Shown one piece after another: positions 8,908 through 17,089 of a stretch of DNA of 64,000 nt. Each line of letters opens with the position of its first letter. Positions within the stretch are counted from its first letter, which is position 1. Where the stretch lies: NCBI GenBank assembly GCA_963744575.1, contig CAVUUF010000025.1:434001-498000 (forward strand), given 5' to 3'. The notes under the pieces were generated by a model, which made no database searches, was not told the origin of the DNA, and was given only the letters and a program-made list of their open reading frames with translations. Origin of the DNA: Palsa-504 sp963744575 (GTDB lineage: Bacteria; Actinomycetota; Actinomycetes; Streptosporangiales; Streptosporangiaceae). Both the position numbers and the translations under genes were made by a program.

Positions 8908-9831
8908 ATGAACACCCCGACCCAGACCTCCACCGTGCTCCGCGGAGTCGGCGCGCTGAGCCTGCTGACGTGGCCCGCGCTGGACGCCTCGGACGCGGAC
9001 GCGGCGGTCACCGCCCGTACCGGCGGGGTGTCGTCCGGGCCGTACGCGTCGCTGAACCTGAGCCTGAGCGTCGGCGACGATCCGGCCCGCGTGCTGGAGA
9101 ACCGGCGCCGGCTGGCGGCCGCCTTCGGCGCCGGCCTAGGCGACTTCGTGTTCGCCCGGCAGGTGCACGGCGCCGGGGTCCGCGTCGTCGGCGAGGCGGA
9201 CCGGGGGAGCGGCGCGTATTGTCTCCACGACGCCATCCAGAACGCCGACGCGCTGGTCACCAGGTCGCCCGGCCTGGTGCTCGCCATCCTGACCGCGGAT
9301 TGCGTCCCGATCGTGCTGCACGATCCGGTGGCCGGCGTGCTCGGCTGCGCGCACGCGGGCTGGCGCGGCACCGCGGCCGGGGTGACCGCCGCCGCCGTCG
9401 CCGCCATGGTCACCCTGGGCGCCCGGCCGCCCGGCATCGTGGCCGGCCTCGGCCCCGCCGTCCCCGCGGACCGCTACCAGGTCGGCCCGGACGTCCACCA
9501 GGCCATCACCCGGACGTTCGGCTCCTGCTGGCTCCGGGGGGGTCGTCCCCCCCGGAGCCAGCAGGGCCCCGCCGCAGCCGCCTTCATCCGCCCGGACCCG
9601 GCCGCGCCGGACCGCTGGCTCCTCGACCTGTGGGCCGCCAACCGGCACGCTCTCCGTGAGGCCGGCGTCCCCGACGCTCAGATCCACACCGCAGACATCC
9701 CCACCGGCCCCATCCACCCCGCGGATCCCGGCCGCTTCTTCAGCGACCGCGCCGCCCGCCCCTGCGGCCGCCTCGCCCTGGTCGCCCGGCTCCGCGCGCC
9801 CGGCCAGACGCGTATGGATGTGACAACGTGA
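8908..9831 (+). CDS. pgeF: Peptidoglycan editing factor PgeF (YfiH, laccase-domain family)
   Basis: A 307-residue protein of the multicopper-laccase-like YfiH family, now known as peptidoglycan editing factor, which keeps L-Ser from replacing L-Ala in muropeptide precursors. The zinc ligands are present: His in RQVHGAGV, Cys in LTADCVPIVLHD, His in GCAHAGWRG. The ATG at 8908 is chosen because family similarity begins there, although the frame is open further upstream. Insert SCWLRGGRPPRSQQ is encoded by a perfect 19-bp hairpin (9524-9565) and is not typical family sequence. The stop overlaps the murL start (GTGA), so editing and D-Glu formation are genetically coupled here. Confidence 0.9.
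   Translation: MNTPTQTSTVLRGVGALSLLTWPALDASDADAAVTARTGGVSSGPYASLNLSLSVGDDPARVLENRRRLAAAFGAGLGDFVFARQVHGAGVRVVGEADRGSGAYCLHDAIQNADALVTRSPGLVLAILTADCVPIVLHDPVAGVLGCAHAGWRGTAAGVTAAAVAAMVTLGARPPGIVAGLGPAVPADRYQVGPDVHQAITRTFGSCWLRGGRPPRSQQGPAAAAFIRPDPAAPDRWLLDLWAANRHALREAGVPDAQIHTADIPTGPIHPADPGRFFSDRAARPCGRLALVARLRAPGQTRMDVTT
9524..9565. repeat. Perfect 19-bp palindrome inside pgeF
   Basis: Arms 9524-9542 and 9547-9565 (CCTGCTGGCTCCGGGGGGG and its exact complement) flank a TCGT loop. The palindrome keeps the reading frame and adds about 14 residues. It looks like an inserted palindromic unit, not conserved protein sequence. Confidence 0.85.
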
Positions 9832-11201
9832 ACAATAGAGTGTGCAGGCTGCCACAACCATGCGCGCGCGGGAACGTGTTCCGGTACCAGGGCTTTCGGA
9901 CGGATGCTGAGAGCGGGGTGCTGACCTGCCGGTACGAGCTGGACGGGCGCGAGTTCACCGAGCGGGTCACGCTGCCGCTCACAGGATCCGGCCCGCGCTG
10001 GCACACCGATGCGGCCCGGGCCGCGGCCCGGCTGGTGTTCCTGCTGGCCGGCGTCTCGTACTACAAGATTGCGGCGCCGCCGGTCATCGACTTCGGCGAG
10101 ACCGCGCTGACCGACGCCGAGCACGCCTTTCTCCGCGAGTTCTACCTCCAGGGCCTGGGCGAGTTCGCCTACCGCAACCACCTGGACCTGACGCCCCTCC
10201 GCCTCGAAGCCGCCCGTGCCGCCACGCCAGGCCCCACCGCGCCGAGCCGGCCGGACATGCGCTGCCCGCTGGTCCCGTTCGGCGGGGGGATCGACTCGAT
10301 CGTGACCGTGGCGCAGATAAAGCCGCGGGCCGACGCCGCGCTGTTCGTGGTGAGCAGGCCCGCCGACCGGTTCGACGCCATCGAGCAGCCGGCCGCGGTG
10401 ACCGGGCTGCCCGTCATCCGGGCAGAACGCGAGATCGACCCGCAACTGCTCCGCTCGGCCGAACTCGGCTTCCTCAACGGTCACGTCCCGGTGACCGGCA
10501 TCCTGTCCGCGATCGCGGTGCTGGCCGCCGTGCTCGAAGACCGGGACGCCGTGGTCATGTCGAACGAATGGTCCGCGTCCATCCCGACGCTGGAATACCA
10601 GGGGCGCCCGGTCAACCACCAGTTCTCCAAGAGCGAGGAGTTCGAGGCGGCCTTCCGCGGGATCCTCGCCGAGACCGGGACCACGGCGCCGCTGCCCGAG
10701 TACTTCTCCTGGCTCAGGGACCGCACCGAGCTGTGGGTGGGCCGGGAGTTCGCGGCGCTCGAGCCCTACCACGGCTCGTTCCGGAGCTGCAACAAGGCCT
10801 TCTACACCGACCGGACCAGGAGGCTGGATCACTGGTGCGGGCAGTGCGACAAGTGCTGCTTCATCGACCTGATCCTCGCGCCGTTCCTGCCGCAAGAGGC
10901 GCTGCGCCGGATCTTCGCGGTAACCGGGGAGCCGCTCGCCGACCCCGGCCTGGCAGGCAAGTTCCGGTCGCTGCTCGGCGCGGGCGCCAAGCCGTTCGAG
11001 TGCGTCGGCGAGGTCACCGAGTGCCGGGCCGCGGTGCTGCTGGCCGCCCGCCGCGAGGACCGCGACCCGAAGACCCACGACCGGCTGCTGCCGGAGCTCG
11101 CCGCCGAGGTGGCCGGCTGGCCGGACGCGCCGTCGGCGGCCGAGGCCGAGGCCATGCTCCGGCCGGTGGGGCGGAATTTCATCCCGAACGGGTACCGATG
11201 A
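9828..11201 (+). CDS. murL: MurL: UDP-MurNAc-L-Ala-L-Glu epimerase
   Basis: A 457-residue enzyme recognised as MurL, which converts the terminal L-Glu of UDP-MurNAc-L-Ala-L-Glu to D-Glu, giving a route to D-Glu in muropeptides that bypasses glutamate racemase MurI. Visible landmarks are an ATP-pyrophosphatase-like loop PFGGGIDSIVT (about residue 148), the central VVMSNEWSASIPTLEYQG and a Cys cluster HWCGQCDKCCFIDL (about 335-348). The GTG start overlaps the pgeF stop. The TGA overlaps the murD2 ATG (ATGA). This murL-murD2 pairing was described first in Xanthomonas and is found in some actinobacteria. Assignment rests on the full-length pattern plus the Mur ligase neighbour. Confidence 0.88.
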   Translation: MNNRVCRLPQPCARGNVFRYQGFRTDAESGVLTCRYELDGREFTERVTLPLTGSGPRWHTDAARAAARLVFLLAGVSYYKIAAPPVIDFGETALTDAEHAFLREFYLQGLGEFAYRNHLDLTPLRLEAARAATPGPTAPSRPDMRCPLVPFGGGIDSIVTVAQIKPRADAALFVVSRPADRFDAIEQPAAVTGLPVIRAEREIDPQLLRSAELGFLNGHVPVTGILSAIAVLAAVLEDRDAVVMSNEWSASIPTLEYQGRPVNHQFSKSEEFEAAFRGILAETGTTAPLPEYFSWLRDRTELWVGREFAALEPYHGSFRSCNKAFYTDRTRRLDHWCGQCDKCCFIDLILAPFLPQEALRRIFAVTGEPLADPGLAGKFRSLLGAGAKPFECVGEVTECRAAVLLAARREDRDPKTHDRLLPELAAEVAGWPDAPSAAEAEAMLRPVGRNFIPNGYR

Positions 11202-12506
11202 CAGCACCTAAACTGTCGTGGGCCGACCTGGCCGGCGCCCGGGTGGGGGTCTGGGGTCTTGGCCGCGAGGGGCACGCCAGCCTGCGCAAGCTGCTGGCGC
11301 TGGGTGTCGAGCCGGTCCTGGTCGACGACCAGCGCCGGCCCGGTCGAGGGCCGCCCGGTGCTCGCCACCGGCGACGGCGGGCTGGCCGCGCTGCGGCGCT
11401 GCGACGCGGTGGTGAAGACCCCTGGGATCAGCCGCTACCGGCCGGAAGCGGCCCAGCTGGCCGCGGCGGGCGTCGCGGTGGCGGGCGGCTTGGGGCTGTG
11501 GCTCGCCGAAGCGGACCTGCGCCGCGTGCTGTGCGTGACCGGCACCAAGGGCAAGAGCACCACCTCGTCGGTCACCGGGCATCTCATCGCCGGGCTGGGC
11601 TGCCGGTGCCTGGTCGGCGGCAACATCGGCGTCGTCCCGTACGACCCGGCCACCGGCGGCGACTTCGACTACTGGGTCGTGGAGGTGTCCAGCTACCAGG
11701 CCACCGACCTGCCGTGCTCGCCGCCCGTGGTCGCGGTCACCTCGCTGCACCCGGACCACCTGGACTGGCACCGGGGAGTGGAGCAGTACTACCGGGACAA
11801 GCTGGCCGCCTGCTCCCAGCCGGGCGCCGAGCTGACCGTGGCCAACGGCGACAGCGACCTGCTCCGGGAGCACACCGCGCTGCTCGGACCCCGGGTGGAG
11901 TGGGTCGGCGAGGACGACGAGCCCGGCGCCGACTGGATGCAGCCGCTCGGGCTGCCGGGCCGGCACAACCGCCGCAACGCGCTCATCGCCCGCCGCTGCC
12001 TGGTCGCGCTGGGCGTGCCGGGCGCCGCTGACGATGCCAGGCTGCGCGCGGCCGCGGCCGGCTACCGGCCGCTGCCGAGCCGGCTCACGACGGTCGGGAT
12101 GGCCGGCGGCGTCACGTTCGTCGATGACAGCCTGTCCACGAACGTGCTGCCCACCCTGGCCGCGCTGGACGCCTTCCCCGGCCGCCGGATCGCGCTGATC
12201 GTCGGCGGCCACGACCGCGGCATCGACTACGCCCCGCTGGCCGGAGGCGTGCTGGCCCGCGACGCGCCCACCTACGTGCTCACCCTCCCCGGCAGCGGCC
12301 CCCGCATCCGCGCCGCGATCGAGGCGACCGGATTCGCGGGCGTGACCGGTTGCGCAGGCCTGGAGGAGGCCGTCACCGGGGCGTTCCGCTGGGCGCAGCC
12401 CGACGGCATCGTCCTGCTGTCCCCGGCCGCGCCGAGCTTCGGGCAGTTCAGGGACTACCGTGACCGCGGCGAGGCCTTCGCCCGCGCGGTCAGCGCGCTC
12501 ACCTGA
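11199..12506 (+). CDS. murD2: MurD2: UDP-MurNAc-L-Ala--L-Glu ligase, apparent frameshift
   Basis: Mur ligase expected to add L-Glu to UDP-MurNAc-L-Ala, supplying the MurL substrate. The ATG at 11199 overlaps the murL stop. The first 45 codons give a MurD-type nucleotide-fold N-terminus (ARVGVWGLGREGHASLRKLL). The frame then changes at about 11325-11350 (near VLVDDQ) and continues as VEGRPVLATGDGGLAAL. The ATP loop VTGTKGKSTTSSVTGH, EVSSYQATDL, HPDHLDWH and the C-terminal VDDSLSTN and IVGGHDRG motifs are intact. One base gained or lost in a C/G-rich run explains the break. Because the enzyme should be essential if MurI is absent, a sequence error is the likelier explanation. Confidence 0.85.
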
Positions 12507-13223
12507 TAGCGGGGCAGGCACCGGCCCCGTTCGGGATAAATCCCTTCTCCCGGTGACCGCCCGCAGGCCGGCCGGGAGCTCGGCGGCGCCGAACGGCGTC
12601 CCGATCGTGGCCTGCACGCCGAGGCCGGCCAGCCGCGCCGGGATCAGCGCCGTGTCGACCAGCACGTTCTCGTGGTGCTCGCGGCCGCGGCGCCACCCGC
12701 CCGCGCCGTCCGGCACGAACGTGGTAATGTCGCGGACGAACCGGTCCGGGGCCGGCACCGAGAACTCGGTGATGATGGCCCAGTCCTCCCCGGCCCGGCC
12801 GGCCGGCGGCTCGCCCGCCCGGATCTGGCCGTACGACAGGTCCAGGATGTCGATGGCGAGCACGCCGCCCGGTCGCAGCGCACCGGCCACGGCCGCCAGC
12901 GCCCGGTCGATCGCGGCCGCGTCAGGCAGGTAGCTGAGCGCGTGGCCGACCGAGACGATCGCGTCGGCGGGCGGCAACGGGTCGTCCGGCAGGGTGAGCA
13001 CGCGCAGGTCCGCGTCGCCGCCGAGCGCGGCCCGGGCCAGGGCGAGCATGTCGGCCGAGGCGTCGGTGGCGACGACCCGGTGCCCGGCGGCCAGCAGGTG
13101 CCGGGTCAGCACCCCGGATCCGGAGCCGAACTCGAGCACCAGGCCGCCCATGACGGGGGCCAGCAGTTCCAGGATGCCGGGGGCGCAGCGGTCGGCGTGC
13201 CCGCCGTAGCCGCGGTCGTGCAC
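12499..13223 (-). CDS. Class I SAM-dependent methyltransferase
   Basis: Methyltransferase with a clear SAM site: GLVLEFGSGSGVLTRHLLA (about residue 27), then VVATDASADMLALAR and GGVLAIDILDL. Substrate unknown. The GTG at 13223 is the first standard start. The in-frame residues just before it (DALLPADLAF) look like genuine family N-terminus and reach back to a CTG next to the pentapeptide gene's stop, so initiation is unclear. At the 3' end the main frame runs on antisense through murD2, which is implausible. A shift near 12550-12565 would end the protein at 12499 after about 241 residues, normal for this group. The 3' end converges with murD2 and overlaps it by a few bases. Confidence 0.7.
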
Positions 13224-13256
13224 GAACGCCAGGTCGGCTGGTAGTAGTGCATCCAG

Positions 13257-13871
13257 TCAGTCCGCCACGACGATACCGAGGTGGCGGGCCAGCAGCGGGG
13301 CCAGCGCGACCAGCTGGCCGCTGTCGATGGTGGCGCCGCGCAGCGACTCGTACCCGCCGCTGATACCGAGCTCGGCGCCGCGCAGGTCCACCTCGGCGCA
13401 GCTGGCCTTGGTGAAATCCGCGCGGGTCAGCGTGCAGCCGCCGAAGCTGACCCGGCGCAGCGTCGCGCTGCCGAATTCCACGTCGCGCAGCAGGCAGTTC
13501 TCGAACGCCACGTCGGTGAGCGTGCCGCTGCGGAAGTTCACCGAGTCCAGCTTGCCGTCGCGGAAGGTGACGCGGCGCATCGAGGCGGAGAAGGCCTGCA
13601 CCCCGGCCAGCGCGCAGCCGGCCAGCGTGACGTCCTGCCAGCCGGTTTCGGCCAGATCGGTGGCCACGAACCGGGTGTCGTGCAGCTTGGTGTCGGTGAA
13701 CCGGGCCTTCCGCAGCCGCCCGCCGTCGAAGGCGGCACCGGTGAACGAGCAGTCGAGGAAGCGGCTATTCCCGGCGTCGGCGGCGTCGAACGAGACGCCG
13801 TCGAACCGCACGCGCTCGTATTCCTCGTCTGGCTCCAGGTCGCCCGTGAACGCAGAGAGATCGCCGGCCAT
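13257..13871 (-). CDS. Pentapeptide-repeat protein
   Basis: A 204-residue protein made largely of A(D/N)LXX-type pentapeptide repeats from about residue 20 to 175, with recurring Phe/Leu at the centre of each five (RFLDCSFTGAAFDGG, VNFRSGTLTDVAFENC, ADFTKASCAEVDLRGAEL). Such proteins fold into a right-handed quadrilateral beta-helix. Some mimic DNA and protect gyrase, but most have no known role. Its stop is immediately followed by the start region of the methyltransferase on the same strand, so the two may form a unit. The ATG at 13871 is consistent with MAGDLSAF. Nothing in the sequence points to a quinolone-resistance function. Confidence 0.85.
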   Translation of the reverse strand: MAGDLSAFTGDLEPDEEYERVRFDGVSFDAADAGNSRFLDCSFTGAAFDGGRLRKARFTDTKLHDTRFVATDLAETGWQDVTLAGCALAGVQAFSASMRRVTFRDGKLDSVNFRSGTLTDVAFENCLLRDVEFGSATLRRVSFGGCTLTRADFTKASCAEVDLRGAELGISGGYESLRGATIDSGQLVALAPLLARHLGIVVAD

Positions 13872-13930
13872 GATCCGACCCTACCGGCCTCGTATGATCC
13901 TGCTGGGATCAACGACAGAAGGGACCAGGC

Positions 13931-14350
13931 ATGGCTGACGGCGACGACTTCAACGGAAAGGTCATCGCGGAATTCCGCGCGAACGACGGGAAGGTGGGCG
14001 GGTTCTTCGCGGGCGCCCCCCTGCTCCTGCTGCACCACAGCGGGGCCAAGACCGGCACCGAGCGGGTGAATCCCCTCATGTACCAGCAGGTCGGTGACAG
14101 CTACGCGATCTTCGCCTCGGCCGGCGGCCAACCGCGCGACCCGCAGTGGTTCCGCAACCTGATCGCGCATCCGGACGCCACGATCGAGATGGGCACGACG
14201 ACGGTCCTGGTCCGGGCCCGGGTGGCGGACGACGCCGAACGGGCGCCGATCTGGGACACGCAGAAGGAGCGCTTTCCCAATTTCGCGGACTACGAGAAGA
14301 ACGCCGCGCCGCGCGCGATTCCCGTCGTCCTGCTCGACCCGGTGGCCTAA
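13931..14350 (+). CDS. Deazaflavin (F420)-dependent nitroreductase family protein (Ddn/DUF385)
   Basis: A 139-residue split-barrel protein of the Ddn family, whose members use cofactor F420 for reduction of nitroimidazoles, quinones or other substrates. Family landmarks are FAGAPLLLLHHSGAKTGTER, then NPLMYQQVGDSYAIFASAGG, PQWFRNLIAHPDATIEMG and the C-terminal FADYEKN. The ATG at 13931 has AAGGGA upstream. The physiological substrate is unknown. It is divergent from the pentapeptide gene and directly abuts a carboxylesterase remnant. Confidence 0.88.
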   Translation: MADGDDFNGKVIAEFRANDGKVGGFFAGAPLLLLHHSGAKTGTERVNPLMYQQVGDSYAIFASAGGQPRDPQWFRNLIAHPDATIEMGTTTVLVRARVADDAERAPIWDTQKERFPNFADYEKNAAPRAIPVVLLDPVA

Positions 14351-14540
14351 CGCCAGCCACGCGCTGCGCGGGCTCGCGGTCGGCGGCGACCTTGGCTGGC
14401 CGGCGTACGCGCCGGGCGGCCCGCTGACCCGCGTCTTCGACGACCCGCCGGATGTGGTCCCGTCCCCGGAAGACGCCTCGCTGCACCTCTGGGACCAGCA
14501 CCGCTCCGGCGTACTCGACCCGATCCCGGCCAGGGCCTGA
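14350..14540 (+). pseudogene. C-terminal remnant of a type B carboxylesterase
   Basis: About 62 open codons with no start read GWPAYAPGGPLTRVFDDPP, then VPSPEDASLHLW, ending in TGA. The pattern WPAY...R.LTRVFD.PP matches the extreme C-terminus of alpha/beta-hydrolase carboxylesterases. The catalytic core is absent: the piece begins immediately after the Ddn-like gene's stop, so the rest has been deleted. Confidence 0.55.
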
Positions 14541-14585
14541 GCGATATCCTCGTGGCCTGACCAGCGAACGGAAGGGCCCCTGATA

Positions 14586-15104
14586 GTGCCGATTTACGCG
14601 CTCGGCGAGTACGAGCCGGACATTCACCAGACCGCCTTCGTCCACCCCGATGCCGTGGTGATCGGCCGGGTCAAGATCGGCCCCGAGGCCTCCGTCTGGC
14701 CCTGCGCCGTGCTGCGCGGCGACCACGGCCGGATCGAGGTCGGCGCGCGCACGTCGGTGCAGGACGGCACCGTGGTGCACTGCACGCACGAGTGGCCCAC
14801 GCTGATCGGGGCCGAGTGCGTGGTCGGGCACAACGCGCACCTGGAAGGCTGCGTGGTGGGGGACAGGTGCCTGATCGGCTCCGGCTCGATCACCCTGAAC
14901 CGGGTCACGGTCGGGGCCGGCGCGATCGTGGCGGCGGCGGCCCTGGTGCCCGAAGGCTTCGAGGTGCCGCCGGCCGCCCTGGTGGCCGGCGTGCCCGCCC
15001 GGATCAAGAGGACCGGGGTGCCCGCAGGATTGGTCGAGGAGTCCGTGCAGACGTACATCGACTCCGGCCGCGCCCACCGGGCCGGCCTGCGCCGCCTCGC
15101 CTGA
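14586..15104 (+). CDS. Gamma-carbonic anhydrase family protein (left-handed beta-helix)
   Basis: A 172-residue hexapeptide-repeat protein of the gamma carbonic anhydrase/PaaY group. Repeats such as AVVIGRVKIGPEASVWPCAVLR, VQDGTVVHC, LIGAECVVGHNAHLEGC and VVGDRCLIGSGSITLNRVTVG form the beta-helix. The His residues of VVHCTHE and GHNAHLEGC sit at the usual zinc positions. The first His of the last motif is followed by Asn where many homologues have Thr. The GTG at 14586 has GGAAGGG nearby. It may hydrate CO2 or act as a thioesterase-like helper, as PaaY does. The next gene, an amidohydrolase, begins 25 bp downstream, so the pair is probably co-transcribed. Confidence 0.87.
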   Translation: MPIYALGEYEPDIHQTAFVHPDAVVIGRVKIGPEASVWPCAVLRGDHGRIEVGARTSVQDGTVVHCTHEWPTLIGAECVVGHNAHLEGCVVGDRCLIGSGSITLNRVTVGAGAIVAAAALVPEGFEVPPAALVAGVPARIKRTGVPAGLVEESVQTYIDSGRAHRAGLRRLA

Positions 15105-15129
15105 TGCCCGCCCCCCGCCCGGCGGCCCG

Positions 15130-15981
15130 ATGATCGACGGCCTGGTGGTGGTCGACGCCCACGTGCACGTGCCCAGGCTGAGCACGGTGTCGCCGGCCTG
15201 GATGCAATGGGCGGCCGACTTCGGCCAGGACTCGCCGTGGCGCGACGTGTTCGGCCCCGACGGCGATCCGATCCCGGCCAGGCTGGACGCCCTGCTCGAG
15301 ACCGAAGGCGTCGACGTAGCCTTGCTGTTCGCCGAGTACAGCCCGCGAGCGACCGGGATCCAGCCGATCGAGGACCTGCTGCCGTTGATCGCGCACAACC
15401 CCGGCCGGTTCCGCCTGGTCGCCAACGTAAACCCGGACGTGCACGCCGAGCCCGCCGCCGAAGCGGCTCGCCAACTCGCCCTCGGCGCCGTCGCGGTCAA
15501 GCTGCATCCGGTACACGGCGCCTTCCGCCCCGACGCGCAAAGCCTGTATCCGGTCTACGACCTGTGCGCCGAACGCGGCGTCCCGGTGATCGTGCACACC
15601 GGCGGGAGCATCTTCCCCGGCTCGGACCCGGCCGCGGGCAATCCTGGGCTGATGAGCCAGGTCGTCGACGACTTCCCCGGCGCGACGTTCGTGCTGGCGC
15701 ACGGCGGCCGGGGCCAGTGGTACGCCGACGCGGCCGAGATGGCGCTGACCCGCGGCAACGTCTGGCTCGACCTGGCCGGGCTGCCGCCCAAGCGGCTCCC
15801 CGACTACTACGCGGGGTTCGACCTGCCCCGCCTGGCCGCCAAGTGGATCTTCGGGACCGACTGGCCCGGCGTGCCCGGCGTGGCCAGGAACGCGCGCGCG
15901 ATCGCCGCCCTCGGCCTCCCCGGCGACGTCCTAACCGCCGTCCTCAGCGGCAACGCGGCCCGCGTCTACCTCCGCACCTAG
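15130..15981 (+). CDS. Amidohydrolase family 2 (TIM-barrel metal-dependent hydrolase)
   Basis: A 283-residue hydrolase or decarboxylase of the amidohydrolase-2 family. Metal ligands are VDAHVHVP (HxH, about residue 10), KLHPVHGAF, VIVHTGG, VLAHGG and the catalytic Asp in IFGTDWPG. Length is typical of the compact ACMSD/o-pyrocatechuate decarboxylase-like group. The substrate cannot be read from sequence. It lies 25 bp after the gamma carbonic anhydrase gene. Its last 50 bp overlap, tail to tail, the 3' end of the winged-helix gene on the other strand. Confidence 0.85.
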   Translation: MIDGLVVVDAHVHVPRLSTVSPAWMQWAADFGQDSPWRDVFGPDGDPIPARLDALLETEGVDVALLFAEYSPRATGIQPIEDLLPLIAHNPGRFRLVANVNPDVHAEPAAEAARQLALGAVAVKLHPVHGAFRPDAQSLYPVYDLCAERGVPVIVHTGGSIFPGSDPAAGNPGLMSQVVDDFPGATFVLAHGGRGQWYADAAEMALTRGNVWLDLAGLPPKRLPDYYAGFDLPRLAAKWIFGTDWPGVPGVARNARAIAALGLPGDVLTAVLSGNAARVYLRT

Positions 15982-16827
15982 CGAAGGCCGGCCTCGCGGA
16001 CCAGGCGAGGTAAGCAGTCGCTGTAGCAGCACGACCTCGCTGCAGTCAAGCTCGGAGCTGGCCGGCAGCCTGCGGACCCGTTCGGCGGCCAGCGCGAGGG
16101 ACCGCTGCGCCGCCTTGAGCTGCTCGCGCAGCCTGACGTTCTCCTCGGCCAGCTTGCCGTGCTTGGTCCACGCCGTGGCCAGCTCGTACTCCAGGCCGCT
16201 GACCGTCTCCTGCAACGCGGCACTATCCGGATGCGGATCCGGCTCCGGCTCGGTCGCGGCCAGCCGCCGGACCACCTGGACCAGCAGGCGCCGGGCCAGT
16301 TCGTCGTAGTCGAAGCCAGCCGCCCCGATGCCGCTCCCAGGCTTCCCGATACCGCTCCCCGCCGCAGAGGCCCCGCCAGCCCCAGAAGCCCTGCCAACCC
16401 CAGAAGCCTCAGAAGCCTCAGAAGCTCTGCCAACCCCCCCAGAAGCCCGGATAATCCCTTCAGGACCAGGGGCCATAACCACCCCGGAAACCGCGGCGGC
16501 CCGGAAAGCCCCGCCCATTCTCACCGCGTCGGCAGGCCCCAGACTGATCCGGTACGTCCGCTTGCCCCGCACCTCACGCTCGATCAGCCCCGAACGTTCC
16601 ATCCCGGACAGCAACTGCGCGAACGCCACGCTGGATCCCGGGTAGCCGACCGCGGCGGCCAGGTGCGTGCTGGCCATCCCGTTGGCGTCGTAGAGCTCGC
16701 CGATCTCTGTCAGGTACGCGATGATGTGCTCGCGCGTCCCGACCGCGCGTTTCCTGACCGCCTTACGCCCGACCCCCACGGCAGCACCTCTCCCACCCAT
16801 GGCAATCATGCCTGCCGACGACCTCAT
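15931..16827 (-). CDS. Winged-helix protein with low-complexity linker and C-terminal coiled coil
   Basis: A 298-residue putative regulator of no named family. Residues about 28-100 fold as a winged helix (GTREHIIAYLTEIGEL, THLAAAVGYPGSSVAFAQLL, GLIEREVRGKRTYRISL). A Gly/Ala/Ser/Glu linker of repeated ASEAS/GVGRAS units follows (about 130-170), encoded by short tandem repeats of CAGAAGCCT type (16395-16440). A Leu-rich coiled coil (LEYELATAWTKHGKLAEENV, then LREQL) lies near residues 205-260 and could mediate dimerisation. The start is uncertain, with ATGs at 16827 and a few codons later. It converges on the amidohydrolase gene, and no target operator is visible. Confidence 0.6.
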   Translation of the reverse strand: MRSSAGMIAMGGRGAAVGVGRKAVRKRAVGTREHIIAYLTEIGELYDANGMASTHLAAAVGYPGSSVAFAQLLSGMERSGLIEREVRGKRTYRISLGPADAVRMGGAFRAAAVSGVVMAPGPEGIIRASGGVGRASEASEASGVGRASGAGGASAAGSGIGKPGSGIGAAGFDYDELARRLLVQVVRRLAATEPEPDPHPDSAALQETVSGLEYELATAWTKHGKLAEENVRLREQLKAAQRSLALAAERVRRLPASSELDCSEVVLLQRLLTSPGPRGRPSLGAEVDAGRVAAEDGG

Positions 16828-17089
16828 AGTAGTACGGCCGCCCCGTCAGCAGCAGCGACAACCCTTTCGTCGGCGTCGCCCGGCAGATAACAGTTGGATG
16901 CCAATCACATTGCGCGGGCGCTATGAGGTTAGGCGCCCCGCGCGGCGGCAGTAGTACGGGCCGGCGGCTAACGTACGATCGAAGGGCAGTCGCCGCACCG
17001 CGTTCACGCTGCGGGCTCGAAACTAGCCGCCAGCTGTGCACGTTGTCCCTGATATCCGCACAGTTTCAACACCTAGTAAGACAGAGCAC

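Noticed and set aside
11208..12498. In-frame extension of the minus-strand methyltransferase across all of murD2
   Set aside because: Only the first 230 residues resemble a methyltransferase. The rest is antisense to Mur ligase motifs.
13257..13871. Pentapeptide protein as a quinolone-resistance (Qnr) determinant
   Set aside because: Only the repeat pattern is shared, with no Qnr-specific loops or context.
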